Program-made: the position numbers and the translations under genes
The notes under the pieces: generated by a model
Told to the model about the DNA's origin: nothing
What the model saw: the letters and a program-made list of their open reading frames with translations, nothing else
Databases searched by the model: none
Assembly (NCBI RefSeq): GCF_000173075.1
Contig: NZ_ABVL01000001.1
Span: 310,001 to 374,000, forward strand
Direction: 5' to 3'
DNA from: Chthoniobacter flavus Ellin428
Lineage (GTDB): Bacteria; Verrucomicrobiota; Verrucomicrobiia; Chthoniobacterales; Chthoniobacteraceae
DNA length: 64,000 bases
Shown here: positions 1 through 7,652 of the stretch, one piece after another
Numbering within the stretch: position 1 is the stretch's first letter
How the letters are laid out: each line of letters begins with the position of its first letter

Positions 1-1191
1 TTTCTCGGATTGGTCAGCGATGGCGGGGTGCATTCGCATCAGGATCATCTCATCGCCCTGGCCAAAGCGGCGCACGACGCCGGCGTCGACGACATCCTCG
101 TGCATGCCATCACCGATGGCCGTGACACCTCGCCCACCGGCGGCGCGGGATTTCTCGCCGAGGTGCAGAAAGGCCTCGAACCGTCGGGCGCCAGGATCGC
201 CACGGTGATCGGTCGCTATTACGCGATGGATCGCGACAAGCGCTGGGAGCGGAACAAGCTCGCGTGGGACGCAATCGTGCTCGGGCGCGGCCCGGTATCG
301 GACAAGACGCCGAGCGAGGCGGTCTCCGAGGCTTACGCCAAGGAACCGCGCGGCGACGAATTCCTCACGCCGATTATCTTCTCGCATGCCAATGAACAAC
401 GCATCCGCGATGGCGATGTCATCGTGTGGTTCAACTTCCGCGCCGACCGCGCGCGGCAGCTCTCCCTGGCCTTTTTGAAAAAGGACTTCAACGGCTTCGA
501 CCGCGAAGTCACCCCGGCCGTCCACTACGTCACGCTCACCGAGTATGACGAGACCTACGGCGTGCCCGTGGTCTTCGCGCCGCAATCGTTGAAGAACATC
601 CTCGGCGAAGTCGTCAGTGCCGCGGGCCTCAAGCAACTCCGCATCGCCGAGACGGAGAAATATCCGCACGTGACCTTCTTCTTCAATGGCGGCGTCGAGG
701 AACCGTTCCCCGGCGAAGACCGCACCATCGTGCCGTCGCCCAAGGACGTGCCGACCTACGATTACAAGCCGCAGATGAGCGCGCCGGAAGTGACCGAAAA
801 AGTCCTCGAGGCACTACCCAACTACGACCTCGTCATCCTCAATTTCGCCAACCCCGACATGGTCGGCCACACCGGCGTCGTCGAGGCGGGCATCAAGGCC
901 GTGGAAACGATCGACGATTGCGTGCGCCAGGTGGTCGAGAAGACGCTGTCTCTTGACGGCCAGCTCCTCCTCACTGCCGACCACGGTAATTGCGAACTTA
1001 TGCGCAATCCGGACGGCTCGCCCAATACCGCCCACACCACCAATCTGGTGCAATTCATCTACGTCGCCAAAGAGGGGGAAAAGGCCAAGCTCGACAGCGG
1101 TATCCTCGCCGATGTCGCGCCCTCGCTCCTTGCCCTGCTCGGCCTCCAGCAGCCCGCGGAGATGACAGGGAAGAGCCTGGTGCACCGGTAA
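1..1191 (+). CDS. gpmI: 2,3-bisphosphoglycerate-independent phosphoglycerate mutase, 5' end outside window
   Basis: Interconverts 3- and 2-phosphoglycerate in glycolysis in the cytoplasm. The reading frame is open from base 1, so the N-terminal ~120 residues, including the phosphoserine nucleophile region, lie upstream of the window. Visible family motifs are GLVSDGGVHSH at the window start, DGRDTSP near residue 40, RYYAMDRDKRW near 75, NFRADRARQ near 145 and the metal-binding TADHGN near 325, followed by a conserved HT pair. About 396 residues are present, as expected for the C-terminal three quarters of a ~515-residue enzyme. TAA stop at 1189-1191. Recognition is firm. Confidence 0.95.
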   Translation, partial: FLGLVSDGGVHSHQDHLIALAKAAHDAGVDDILVHAITDGRDTSPTGGAGFLAEVQKGLEPSGARIATVIGRYYAMDRDKRWERNKLAWDAIVLGRGPVSDKTPSEAVSEAYAKEPRGDEFLTPIIFSHANEQRIRDGDVIVWFNFRADRARQLSLAFLKKDFNGFDREVTPAVHYVTLTEYDETYGVPVVFAPQSLKNILGEVVSAAGLKQLRIAETEKYPHVTFFFNGGVEEPFPGEDRTIVPSPKDVPTYDYKPQMSAPEVTEKVLEALPNYDLVILNFANPDMVGHTGVVEAGIKAVETIDDCVRQVVEKTLSLDGQLLLTADHGNCELMRNPDGSPNTAHTTNLVQFIYVAKEGEKAKLDSGILADVAPSLLALLGLQQPAEMTGKSLVHR

Positions 1192-1227
1192 GCGGCCGAA
1201 ATCGGAATGGGAGAAAGGGGGGAGAGG

Positions 1228-1260
1228 GAGAATGGGAGAAGGACTTGATCCCCCATTCTC
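1228..1260 (+). terminator. Hairpin after gpmI
   Basis: GAGAATGGG (1228-1236) pairs perfectly with CCCATTCTC (1252-1260) across a 15-base loop. It sits 36 bases after the gpmI stop. No T-run follows, and words like ATGGGAGA recur around it, so it resembles the short-word inverted repeats found in other intergenic gaps of this window as much as a true terminator. Confidence 0.4.
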
Positions 1261-1341
1261 CGTTTCACCCATTCGCCCATTCGTGCATTTGCCCTCAAAT
1301 TGGCATTGCGCAATCCGCGCGAATTCGTAGCTTTCCCGGCT

Positions 1342-1359
1342 CCGCGCCTTCGGGCGCGG
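1342..1359 (+). other. UUCG-loop hairpin just upstream of tRNA-Gln
   Basis: CCGCGCC and GGCGCGG form a perfect 7-bp stem around a TTCG tetraloop, 15 bases before the tRNA 5' end. It could end upstream transcription or be a processing signal. The structure is seen; the role is inferred. Confidence 0.4.
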
Positions 1360-1374
1360 GCATCTTCAGTTCGT

Positions 1375-1448
1375 TGGCCGATGGTGTAGTGGTAGCACAG
1401 GGGTCTTTGAAGCCCTTAGTCTAGGTTCAATTCCTAGTCGGCCAGCCA
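1375..1448 (+). tRNA. tRNA-Gln (anticodon TTG)
   Basis: A complete cloverleaf can be folded by hand. The acceptor stem is TGGCCGA/TCGGCCA, the D stem GTGT/GCAC around AGTGGTA, the anticodon stem GGGGT/GCCCT with loop CTTTGAA (anticodon TTG), and the T arm CTAGG-TTCAATT-CCTAG. The discriminator base is G, typical of tRNA-Gln, and CCA is encoded at 1446-1448. A gene-poor, decayed stretch follows directly. Confidence 0.93.
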
Positions 1449-1564
1449 CTGGTATGTGATATGGCGCGCGATGACGCTGTGATTACTCTGTTGTGCGCGC
1501 GGATCGAGAATCCTGAAACGAGACAGGGCGCGCCCCGATACGCTTTTTCGAGGCCACTTTTTGG

Positions 1565-1778
1565 TTACCTCGCTCCGAACTCGAGCCGGGTTTCGTTGAT
1601 GGCCATGGTGCGGGCGGTCTCGAACCATTTCGGGGCGAGCTCCTTCGGGACCAGGTAAAAAAGCTCCTCAGGGTCATTCGCCACCCTCGCCGATGGTGTG
1701 CGGCGAGCGTGTCATCAGGTCGAACAAAATGAGGCTCAGGCAGTAGCGCGACTCAGGGGGGATGTGCTCCTCGCGCAT
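1565..1778 (-). pseudogene. Small hypothetical gene (~70 aa) split by a one-base indel
   Basis: Reading from ATG at 1778 gives MREEHIPPESRYCLSLILFD... and stops after ~34 residues at a TGA near 1676. One base out of register, the frame continues as NDPEELFYLVPKELAPKW... to TAA at 1565-1567. Removing one base near 1677-1682 joins the halves into a protein-like ~70-residue sequence. I do not recognise the family. It may be a real small gene with a sequence error, or a decayed gene. The protein-like composition of both halves on the same strand is the only support. Confidence 0.4.
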
Positions 1779-1810
1779 TCGAGTTCCCAGCGCCGGCGGT
1801 AAAGCAACCC

Positions 1811-2113
1811 CTAGTTTTGGTGTTGGCTCTTGGGATCTGCCCGACTGGACATCTCGTTAATCACTGAAACAGCAGCGACGAAGAAGAACATGACTGCAAA
1901 GTAGCAGAGAAATTTGTGGGCCAATGATCCGCGCCCGATTCCTCCTGTAGCCCAATAAAGAACATTTCCCGCAGAGAAATAGAGCAGGATTATAACTGCA
2001 TGAGCCTTGATGAATTCATCTACTGAGTAAGCAGGATGGAAATACCGGTTGATGGCGATCACGCAAACATTCCAGATCAGCCATAAGGTGAATTCTGCCA
2101 CTCTCCGTTTCAT
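1811..2113 (-). CDS. Small hypothetical membrane protein
   Basis: A 100-residue protein starting MKRRVAEFTLWLIW with about three hydrophobic segments: residues 8-22, 38-58 (VIILLYFSAGNVLYWATGG) and 66-86. Lower GC than neighbouring genes and a natural membrane-protein composition argue for a real gene. Family not recognised. It sits alone in the gene-poor stretch after the tRNA, so recent acquisition is possible. Confidence 0.5.
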   Translation of the reverse strand: MKRRVAEFTLWLIWNVCVIAINRYFHPAYSVDEFIKAHAVIILLYFSAGNVLYWATGGIGRGSLAHKFLCYFAVMFFFVAAVSVINEMSSRADPKSQHQN

Positions 2114-2152
2114 GCCCGGTCAATAGCCGAAGCGCCGTATTGTGGCGAGCCT

Positions 2153-2320
2153 CTATTCCTGCGCTTTCTTCTCCTCCAGGCGCTCCAACTCGTGCCGCCA
2201 CCACGCTCCGAGCTCTTCCTCCTGGCCGGTCTCCCTCCCGCGCTCCAACATCGCAAAGGCATTGAAGGTCAGCGTCGCTTGGCTCTACGACGAGGCGTAG
2301 AAACCATCGTGACCTTCCGA
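2153..2320 (-). pseudogene. C-terminal fragment of an unknown gene with an internal stop
   Basis: On the minus strand the frame reads SEGHDGFYASS, then an in-frame TAG at 2285-2287, then SQATLTFNAFAMLERGRE and an acidic, Glu-rich amphipathic tail ending LERLEEKKAQE before TAG at 2153-2155. Sequence on both sides of the internal stop looks protein-like, which points to a decayed gene tail. No 5' end can be found. Family not recognised. Confidence 0.35.
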
Positions 2321-2512
2321 ACGCCGCGCCCCGGCCGCTAAAAGGGCAATTGCTGTGAATCGCCGCGTTTTCCTATTCGGTTTGTTGTGGGTTCTGTTGT
2401 TTTCGGGAGGGTAGGCCAAGGCATGGCTGTAACGGCGATTGCCCATAGACCCTTCCCCTGAACCCTATTTTGCAATTTCGTGCTGTGACCCTATTTCGTG
2501 CTGACATGGTCA
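2321..2512. other. Intergenic, no gene seen; short direct repeat
   Basis: No convincing reading frame. CCCTATTT followed by TCGTGCTG occurs twice at about 2464-2506, an imperfect direct repeat, possibly scar sequence of a lost element. Confidence 0.3.
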
Positions 2513-2956
2513 CTATCGCTCTATCGCCTGCGGAAAAGTTTTCTCGACCGTCTCACGAAATGCGTGAGGGATGCTGGTGAGGCGGAGTCCGCTAGGGCGG
2601 TCGCAAATGGTACTCTTGGCGGAAGACGGATTCCGCCAGTCGATGAACTCGAGATAGTCCGACGTGGCCCACCAAAGATGATGAGAATCATTGTGCCAGA
2701 AGAACACGAATGGCTTGTCGCGCTGCGCGCGGGTTGAGGAGGTGATGGCAATAGACCTTGAGCCGTCTTTTAGGGACGTTGCTGTCTTGATGGTGTAGGA
2801 GACTTCGCCGTTCCCGTTGAGAAATAGGCGCAACTCCGTGTCTGGTGTTAGTGAATATGTGCCTAGCCGAGTAAAGAGGTTCGCGGATTCAGATGCGTTG
2901 GTGAAGGATACGCCAGCAACCAGTAGCAGGATTAAAAAATTGCGTACCGTATTCAT
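2513..2956 (-). CDS. Small secreted hypothetical protein
   Basis: Starting at the second methionine (MNTVRNFLILLLVAGVSFTNA) gives 147 residues with a clean signal peptide cleaved after about residue 19; an upstream ATG at 2986 would add ten residues that spoil the signal. The mature part is a small globular sequence with strand-like segments (LRLFLNGNGEVSYTIK, PFVFFWHNDSHHLWW). Family not recognised. Likely exported. GC is lower than in flanking genes. Confidence 0.55.
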   Translation of the reverse strand: MNTVRNFLILLLVAGVSFTNASESANLFTRLGTYSLTPDTELRLFLNGNGEVSYTIKTATSLKDGSRSIAITSSTRAQRDKPFVFFWHNDSHHLWWATSDYLEFIDWRNPSSAKSTICDRPSGLRLTSIPHAFRETVEKTFPQAIER

Positions 2957-3541
2957 GCAGGCGATGGGCTTCGTTGGGAAATCCAACCAGAATGATGGTC
3001 GCCACCCACCCTGATATGCTTACCCGTGGTGCGAGCGAAAATTTTCATAACTCGGCTTCGACTAAAGCACTGTCCCCATCGGAAAGGCAAAGCAAAGTCT
3101 ATCTGGAGCGGCCGCGTGAATCTGCGAACACGCAGGCTCGATGATCGACAACGTTTCAAAAGAAGCCGTCCGCGCCAGTTTATGACCCTCACTTCTTCTG
3201 CGTCTCACAAACGACCCTTTACCGGCACCCGAAAGTAAGTAGTGACCCGCTTTAAGCGGCGGTCGCTTTTCAAGGATGATATAAGTAAAATTTCCCTTCA
3301 TCATCCGCCTGTCACCTTCTTCACGTAGATTTCCTATTGGTTCAAGCGTCCTTCGCGATCTTCACAAAAAACGGGAAGCTGGAAAAAAACTGGTTGGAGT
3401 GGCGGAAATGGAATCGTCCGAGCGTCCATCAACGCGGGTTTGTTCTGTCAGTAGCAAGTTTCAGGTGGTGCTGTCAGCTTTGGTGGCAGTTGTCATGTTC
3501 GTCGTTGCAAGCCATGAGAGGCGCGCGGGAACATCGGCGCT
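2957..3541. other. Gap upstream of the transaldolase-family gene
   Basis: No reading frame here looks protein-like on either strand. The last ~100 bases hold the candidate operator sites listed separately. The rest shows nothing recognisable. Confidence 0.4.
3446..3503 (+). promoter_or_regulatory. Candidate operator cluster upstream of the transaldolase-family gene
   Basis: TGTCA occurs at 3446, 3472 and 3491, each near a CTGTCAG or TTGTCATG context. The 13 bases TGTCATGTTCGTC at 3491-3503 recur exactly at 5481-5493 upstream of the importer block. A GntR/LacI-type regulator is encoded between the two sites. Binding is inferred, not shown. Confidence 0.4.
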
Positions 3542-4252
3542 ATGAACGACCTCAATGTGAAAATCTATGCGGACGGCGCCGACAAGGAGGGGATGCTGGC
3601 CCTCAACGATGATCCGCTGATTCAAGGGCTCACCACCAATCCAACGCTGATGGTCAAGGCGGGCATCGCCGACTATGAAGCGTTTGCGAAGGACGTCCTG
3701 ACGTTCATCCGCACCAAGCCAATTTCATTCGAAGTGTTCTCCGACGAGTTTCCCGAAATGCGGAGGCAGGCGCTGAGGATTCGTGACTGGCAGGACAACG
3801 TCTACGTCAAGATCCCGGTCAGCAATTCGCGCGGGGAGAGCTCGATTCCGTTGATCCGCGAACTGTCGAAGGAGGGCGTGAAGTTGAATGTCACCGCCAT
3901 CCTGACCATCGGCCAGGTGCGCGACGTGGCGGACGCCCTGGATGCCGCGATCGCCGCGGTAGTGTCGGTTTTTGCCGGGCGGATTGCCGACACAGGCCGT
4001 GATCCGATGCCGCTGATGCGAGCCTGTCGCGCGCTTCTGGAAGCCCGCCCCAGGGCGGAACTGCTCTGGGCCAGCGTGCGCGAAGTTCTGAACATTTTTC
4101 AAGCGGAGGAGTGTGGGTGCGACATCGTCACCGCGCCGCATGACATTCTGGGGAAGGCCCGAAAGTTCTGCGGCATGGATCTCGCCGCACTCTCGCTGGA
4201 GACGGTGAAGATGTTCAGCGAAGATGCCACGAAGGCGCGCTTCCATCTGTAG
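3542..4252 (+). CDS. Transaldolase / fructose-6-phosphate aldolase family protein
   Basis: A 236-residue TIM-barrel aldolase of the short transaldolase group. Family marks are QGLTTNPTLMVKAGI near residue 28, FEVFSDEF near 63, and the Schiff-base lysine K90 in NVYVKIPV, followed by LNVTAILTIGQV near 114. It likely transfers a dihydroxyacetone unit between sugar phosphates or splits fructose-6-phosphate; sequence alone does not decide. It lies beside a hybrid sugar repressor and shares an upstream motif with the importer block, so a role in catabolism of the imported sugar is likely. No clear Shine-Dalgarno sequence is seen. Confidence 0.85.
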   Translation: MNDLNVKIYADGADKEGMLALNDDPLIQGLTTNPTLMVKAGIADYEAFAKDVLTFIRTKPISFEVFSDEFPEMRRQALRIRDWQDNVYVKIPVSNSRGESSIPLIRELSKEGVKLNVTAILTIGQVRDVADALDAAIAAVVSVFAGRIADTGRDPMPLMRACRALLEARPRAELLWASVREVLNIFQAEECGCDIVTAPHDILGKARKFCGMDLAALSLETVKMFSEDATKARFHL

Positions 4253-4287
4253 CATCGGGCATCGTCATTTCCGAAAACCCGTATCCG

Positions 4288-5424
4288 TCACTTACCGCGT
4301 GTGCCTTGATAAGCGCCGCACGATTCGCGGACCACCAGGCGTGGGGTCAGGAGCAGCGTGCGCGCGGGAAGCATGGGGTCGGCGATTCGTTCCAGCATGG
4401 CGCGGAAGGCGGTGAGTGCGAGGTCGGGGCAGGGTTGTTCCATCGTGGTCAGCGGCACGGTGAGCAGGCTGGCGAATCGCACGTCGTCAAAGCCGACGAG
4501 GCGCACGTCTTTTGGCACGGAAATCCGCAGGCGGCTGAGCGTTTGCAGCAATAGCGCGGAGACCTGGTCGCTGGCGCAGAGGAGCGCGTCGCAGGTGCGC
4601 GGCTGCGTGAAGGTGCGGACAAATTTGGCGTCCGCCGGATCGCCGGTAAAAACGAAGGCCCGCGGATTCTCCAGGCCGTGCGCGAGCATCGCGGTGCGCG
4701 CGCCGGCGATTCGGGCATCCACCGTCGATGCGCTCAGCGGTCGCGTGATGTAGGCCAGGCGACGCGCACCCAGCTTGATGAGGTGCTCGGCCAGCAGAAA
4801 GCCGCCGGCGAAATTGTCGATGCCGACGAGGTCGAGCGGGCTGCGGTTTGGGAAGGGGCCGATGTCGCGGTCCAGCAGCACGACGGGGATGCCCGCCGTG
4901 CGCAGGCGGTCGATGATGCGGCGGTTCGCGTCCTCTCGGTCGGCGCGGTGCTCGAACGGGGCAAAGAAAACACCCGCTACGTCGCGTTCGATGAATTGGC
5001 CGCAGAGCGCCTCCGCCTCTTCCACGCTCATATCCGAATCCACGCCAGCGGGCTGGGTGCTGCCGCTCCACCAGAGTCCGCAGTCGTGCTGCCGGGCAAG
5101 GCTGGCGAGGGTGCTGCAAATGGACTCGAAAATTTCCGTGCGCCGCAGGCTGGGTACGATGAGGCCGAGCTGCAATGCGGTGGGGCGCGCCGCCTTGCCC
5201 GGGGCCGGCCCGGAGCGGAGGTAGGTGCCGGAGCCCGCGCGGCGCTCAATGAGACACTGCTCCTGGAGATCGCGGAGCGCGCGCCCGATGGTGGGCCGCG
5301 AGACGCCGAAGCGCTTTACAAGCTGCGCCTCGCTGGGCAGCCGGCCCGAGCGATTGAACTTGCCCGCGGTGATCTCACTCGCGAGTTGGCGGGAGACGGT
5401 CTGGTGTTTCGAGGGGGCATTCAT
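4288..5424 (-). CDS. GntR/LacI hybrid transcriptional regulator (AraR-like architecture)
   Basis: 378 residues from ATG at 5424; a longer frame upstream reads non-protein-like sequence. Residues 8-70 form a GntR-type winged helix (LPSEAQLVKRFGVSRPTIGRA, then LIERRAGSGTYL). From about residue 85 to the end is a LacI-type periplasmic-binding-like effector domain (LGLIVPS, VLLDRDIG, DNFAGGFLLAEHL, DALLCASDQVSALLL, VGFDD). This layout is that of AraR-type repressors that release DNA on sugar binding. It is transcribed away from the importer block and toward the transaldolase gene's 3' end, and probably controls both. Confidence 0.88.
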   Translation of the reverse strand: MNAPSKHQTVSRQLASEITAGKFNRSGRLPSEAQLVKRFGVSRPTIGRALRDLQEQCLIERRAGSGTYLRSGPAPGKAARPTALQLGLIVPSLRRTEIFESICSTLASLARQHDCGLWWSGSTQPAGVDSDMSVEEAEALCGQFIERDVAGVFFAPFEHRADREDANRRIIDRLRTAGIPVVLLDRDIGPFPNRSPLDLVGIDNFAGGFLLAEHLIKLGARRLAYITRPLSASTVDARIAGARTAMLAHGLENPRAFVFTGDPADAKFVRTFTQPRTCDALLCASDQVSALLLQTLSRLRISVPKDVRLVGFDDVRFASLLTVPLTTMEQPCPDLALTAFRAMLERIADPMLPARTLLLTPRLVVRESCGAYQGTRGK

Positions 5425-5461
5425 GGCGCAAATGCAGTCAGTAACAGGTGAAAAGTAGTTC

Positions 5462-5493
5462 TGACAGATTTTATTGAAGCTGTCATGTTCGTC
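5462..5493 (+). promoter_or_regulatory. Candidate operator between the regulator and importer block
   Basis: TGACAG (5462-5467) and CTGTCA (5480-5485) form an inverted repeat with a 12-base spacer. The run TGTCATGTTCGTC at 5481-5493 is identical to 3491-3503. The site lies 38 bases upstream of the regulator start and ~50 bases before the next plus-strand gene, where a shared repressor site would be expected. Confidence 0.45.
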
Positions 5494-5542
5494 ATCGCCA
5501 TGCGATGGGCGTGGCCGCAGCGTGACCGCTGAACACACCCCT

Positions 5543-6004
5543 ATGAACACCGCTTCCTGGCAGACCATCCCCGCGCGCATCGTCCCCGGCTTCCGCCTCG
5601 CCTCGGGATCGAACGGCGACCCGTGTTTTCCCGGCGGCACGCTGCGGATGCAGACGCCGCACTTCCGCACGCTCGGCCTGGATCTCGGCTGCTTCCACCC
5701 CGGCACGGTGAATGCCAAAATCGCGCCGCGGCACTTCCGGACAGGGCGGGCGCGCCATACCTTCCGGCAGGTGAAATGGCATCCGACCGATCCGGCGGAA
5801 GACTTTTCATTCTTTGATTGCCGGCTTCTCCGCGACAATGCGCCGCCGGTCGCGGGCCTCATCTACTATCCGCATCCGGAGACCAAACCTAAGCACTTCC
5901 CGGAACCCGATGTTCTGGAAATGATCCTGCCGTGGATCGAAGGGCTGGGCTACGGCGCGGCAATCAGTCTGCAGGTTCCCGCGGATCAAATCATCATCGA
6001 GTGA
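5543..6004 (+). CDS. Riboflavin-kinase-like (CTP-dependent RFK/DUF120-type barrel) protein, tentative
   Basis: 153 residues from ATG 5543 (a 23-residue upstream extension looks non-coding). Two segments resemble the archaeal CTP-dependent riboflavin kinase fold: residues 9-62 (VPGFRLASGSNGDPCFP, then LGLDLGCFHPGTVNAKI, compare family LGF-PYPGTLNVKL) and residues 108-150 (a YYPHPETKPKHF segment, then VLEMILPWIEGLGYG and a final beta-strand IIIE). No HTH domain is present. Cellular role unknown; kinase activity is not established. It directly precedes the sugar importer and may be in its transcript. The family call is by eye from a motif pattern. Confidence 0.45.
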   Translation: MNTASWQTIPARIVPGFRLASGSNGDPCFPGGTLRMQTPHFRTLGLDLGCFHPGTVNAKIAPRHFRTGRARHTFRQVKWHPTDPAEDFSFFDCRLLRDNAPPVAGLIYYPHPETKPKHFPEPDVLEMILPWIEGLGYGAAISLQVPADQIIIE

Positions 6005-6140
6005 ATTCGAAAAACAGCCTACGAACACGCAGGCTCCCGCCGGTTCATTCGAGCAGGCACGGGCGGAAGCGCTCGCGCTGGATGTCCCCGCCGCTGCGAA
6101 CACTTCCCGGCGTGAAGCCATCTCTGCATATAGTGATCGC
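6005..6140 (+). other. Gap before the ABC importer operon
   Basis: 136 bases between the preceding gene and the importer ATPase. No hairpin terminator is obvious, so co-transcription is possible. TGCATATAGTGATCGC directly precedes the ATPase start; it lacks a strong Shine-Dalgarno sequence. Confidence 0.3.
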
Positions 6141-7652
6141 ATGAACGCCGAACCGTCCCCCCCGGTCACGCTGCTGGAATTCCGCGATATCGCGAAGTCT
6201 TTTGGCGGCGTATGGGCACTCAGCGGCGTGAGCTTCGACCTGCGGGCGGGCGAGATTCATGCGCTGCTGGGTGTGAATGGCGCGGGGAAATCCACCCTCA
6301 TCAAGACGCTGGCCGGCATCCACACGCCGGATGTGGGAGAAATCTGGATGGACGGGAGGTGCACGCCGATCAGCAGTCCGGCGGATGCGATGCGGCTCGG
6401 TGTCCGCGTCATCCACCAGGAGCTATCGCTTGCGCCGAACTTGAGCGTGGCCGAAAATTTATTTCTTGGCCGCGAACCGGTGCGGCTCGGCCTGCTCGAC
6501 CGGCGCGCCATGGAGCGCGCCGCGGCATCGCTGATGCGTTCGCTGGGTTTTGATGAACTGGCCGATGTTACCGTGCGCGTGGAGACGCTGCCGATGGCGC
6601 TGCGGCAGCTCGTGGAAATCGCGCGTGCGCTGTCCGCCGCCGCGCGCATCCTCGTGCTCGATGAGCCGACGACCTCGCTCACCGCCGCCGAGTCCGCGGC
6701 GCTGTTCCGCAAACTGGAGGCGCTGCGCGCCCAGGGCGTGGGGATCATTTACATCTCGCACCGGCTCGGCGAAATCAGCCGCCTGGCGGATCGCATCACG
6801 GTCCTGCGCGACGGCCGGAGCATCGGCACGCAGGATGCGGCGCATCTCGACGCGGCGGCGCTGGTGAAGTGGATGGCGGGCCGTGCAGTCGCGGAGGTCG
6901 CGCAGCGACCGGCGATGGCGGCGGCGGGCGGCGTGGTTTTGCGCGCGGTGCATCTGCGCAACGCGCGCGTGCGGGACGTGAGTTTCGAGTTGCGCGAGGG
7001 CGAGGTGCTTGGGCTCGCCGGGCTGGTCGGCGCCGGCCGCACCGAACTGGCGCGGGCGCTTTTCGGAGTGGATGCGCTGGAGGCCGGCGAGATCGAGATC
7101 GGCGGCCGGGCGCTGCCGCATCCGTCGCCCGCTGCCGCCCTCGCCGCGGGTCTCGTGCTCGTCCCGGAAGACCGCGAGCTCGAGGGCTTGATCATGGACC
7201 AGAGCGTGGCCTTCAACGCGGCCTTGCCGTGGACCGCGCGGTGGCTGCGCCGGGGCTCGCTGGATCACGCGCTCCGCCGGGCCATCGTCCAGCGCGCGCT
7301 CTCTGCCTTCGCGGTCAAATGCGCGAACGCGGACGCGGCCGTCAGCACGCTCTCCGGCGGCAACCAACAAAAAGTCCTGGTCGGGCGCTGGCTGGAGAGC
7401 CGCCCGCGCGTGCTCATCCTCGATGAGCCCACGCGCGGCGTGGATGTGGGTGCGCGGGCCGATTTGTTCGGGGTCGTGCGCGCGCTCGTCGAGCAGGGCA
7501 TGGCCGTGCTGCTCATTTCGTCCGATCTCGATGAGGTGCTGGATTTTTCCCATCGCATCGCGGTGTATCGCGAGGGGCGCATCCGCCGCACGGGCGCGGC
7601 GCGGGACTTCGACCAGGAAACGCTGCTTGCCGAACTGACCGCCACCGCATGA
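6141..7652 (+). CDS. Ribose-type sugar ABC importer, ATP-binding protein
   Basis: 503 residues with two tandem ABC domains, as in RbsA/XylG/AraG. The first has Walker A GVNGAGKST (residues 44-52), RQLVEIARAL near 155 and Walker B LVLDEPTTS. The second has the typical altered Walker A GLVGAGRTEL near 293, the signature LSGGNQQKV near 405 and LILDEPTRGVDVG near 423. It energises uptake of a monosaccharide at the inner membrane. Its stop overlaps the permease start (ATGA), implying translational coupling. Substrate is not readable from sequence. Confidence 0.92.
   Translation: MNAEPSPPVTLLEFRDIAKSFGGVWALSGVSFDLRAGEIHALLGVNGAGKSTLIKTLAGIHTPDVGEIWMDGRCTPISSPADAMRLGVRVIHQELSLAPNLSVAENLFLGREPVRLGLLDRRAMERAAASLMRSLGFDELADVTVRVETLPMALRQLVEIARALSAAARILVLDEPTTSLTAAESAALFRKLEALRAQGVGIIYISHRLGEISRLADRITVLRDGRSIGTQDAAHLDAAALVKWMAGRAVAEVAQRPAMAAAGGVVLRAVHLRNARVRDVSFELREGEVLGLAGLVGAGRTELARALFGVDALEAGEIEIGGRALPHPSPAAALAAGLVLVPEDRELEGLIMDQSVAFNAALPWTARWLRRGSLDHALRRAIVQRALSAFAVKCANADAAVSTLSGGNQQKVLVGRWLESRPRVLILDEPTRGVDVGARADLFGVVRALVEQGMAVLLISSDLDEVLDFSHRIAVYREGRIRRTGAARDFDQETLLAELTATA

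Noticed and set aside
3542..4252. Naming the gene talB or fsaA
   Set aside because: The short transaldolase group covers both activities and the sequence alone does not decide.
5474..5542. Upstream extension of the riboflavin-kinase-like gene to 5474
   Set aside because: The extra residues overlap the operator-like inverted repeat and are not protein-like; ATG 5543 fits better.
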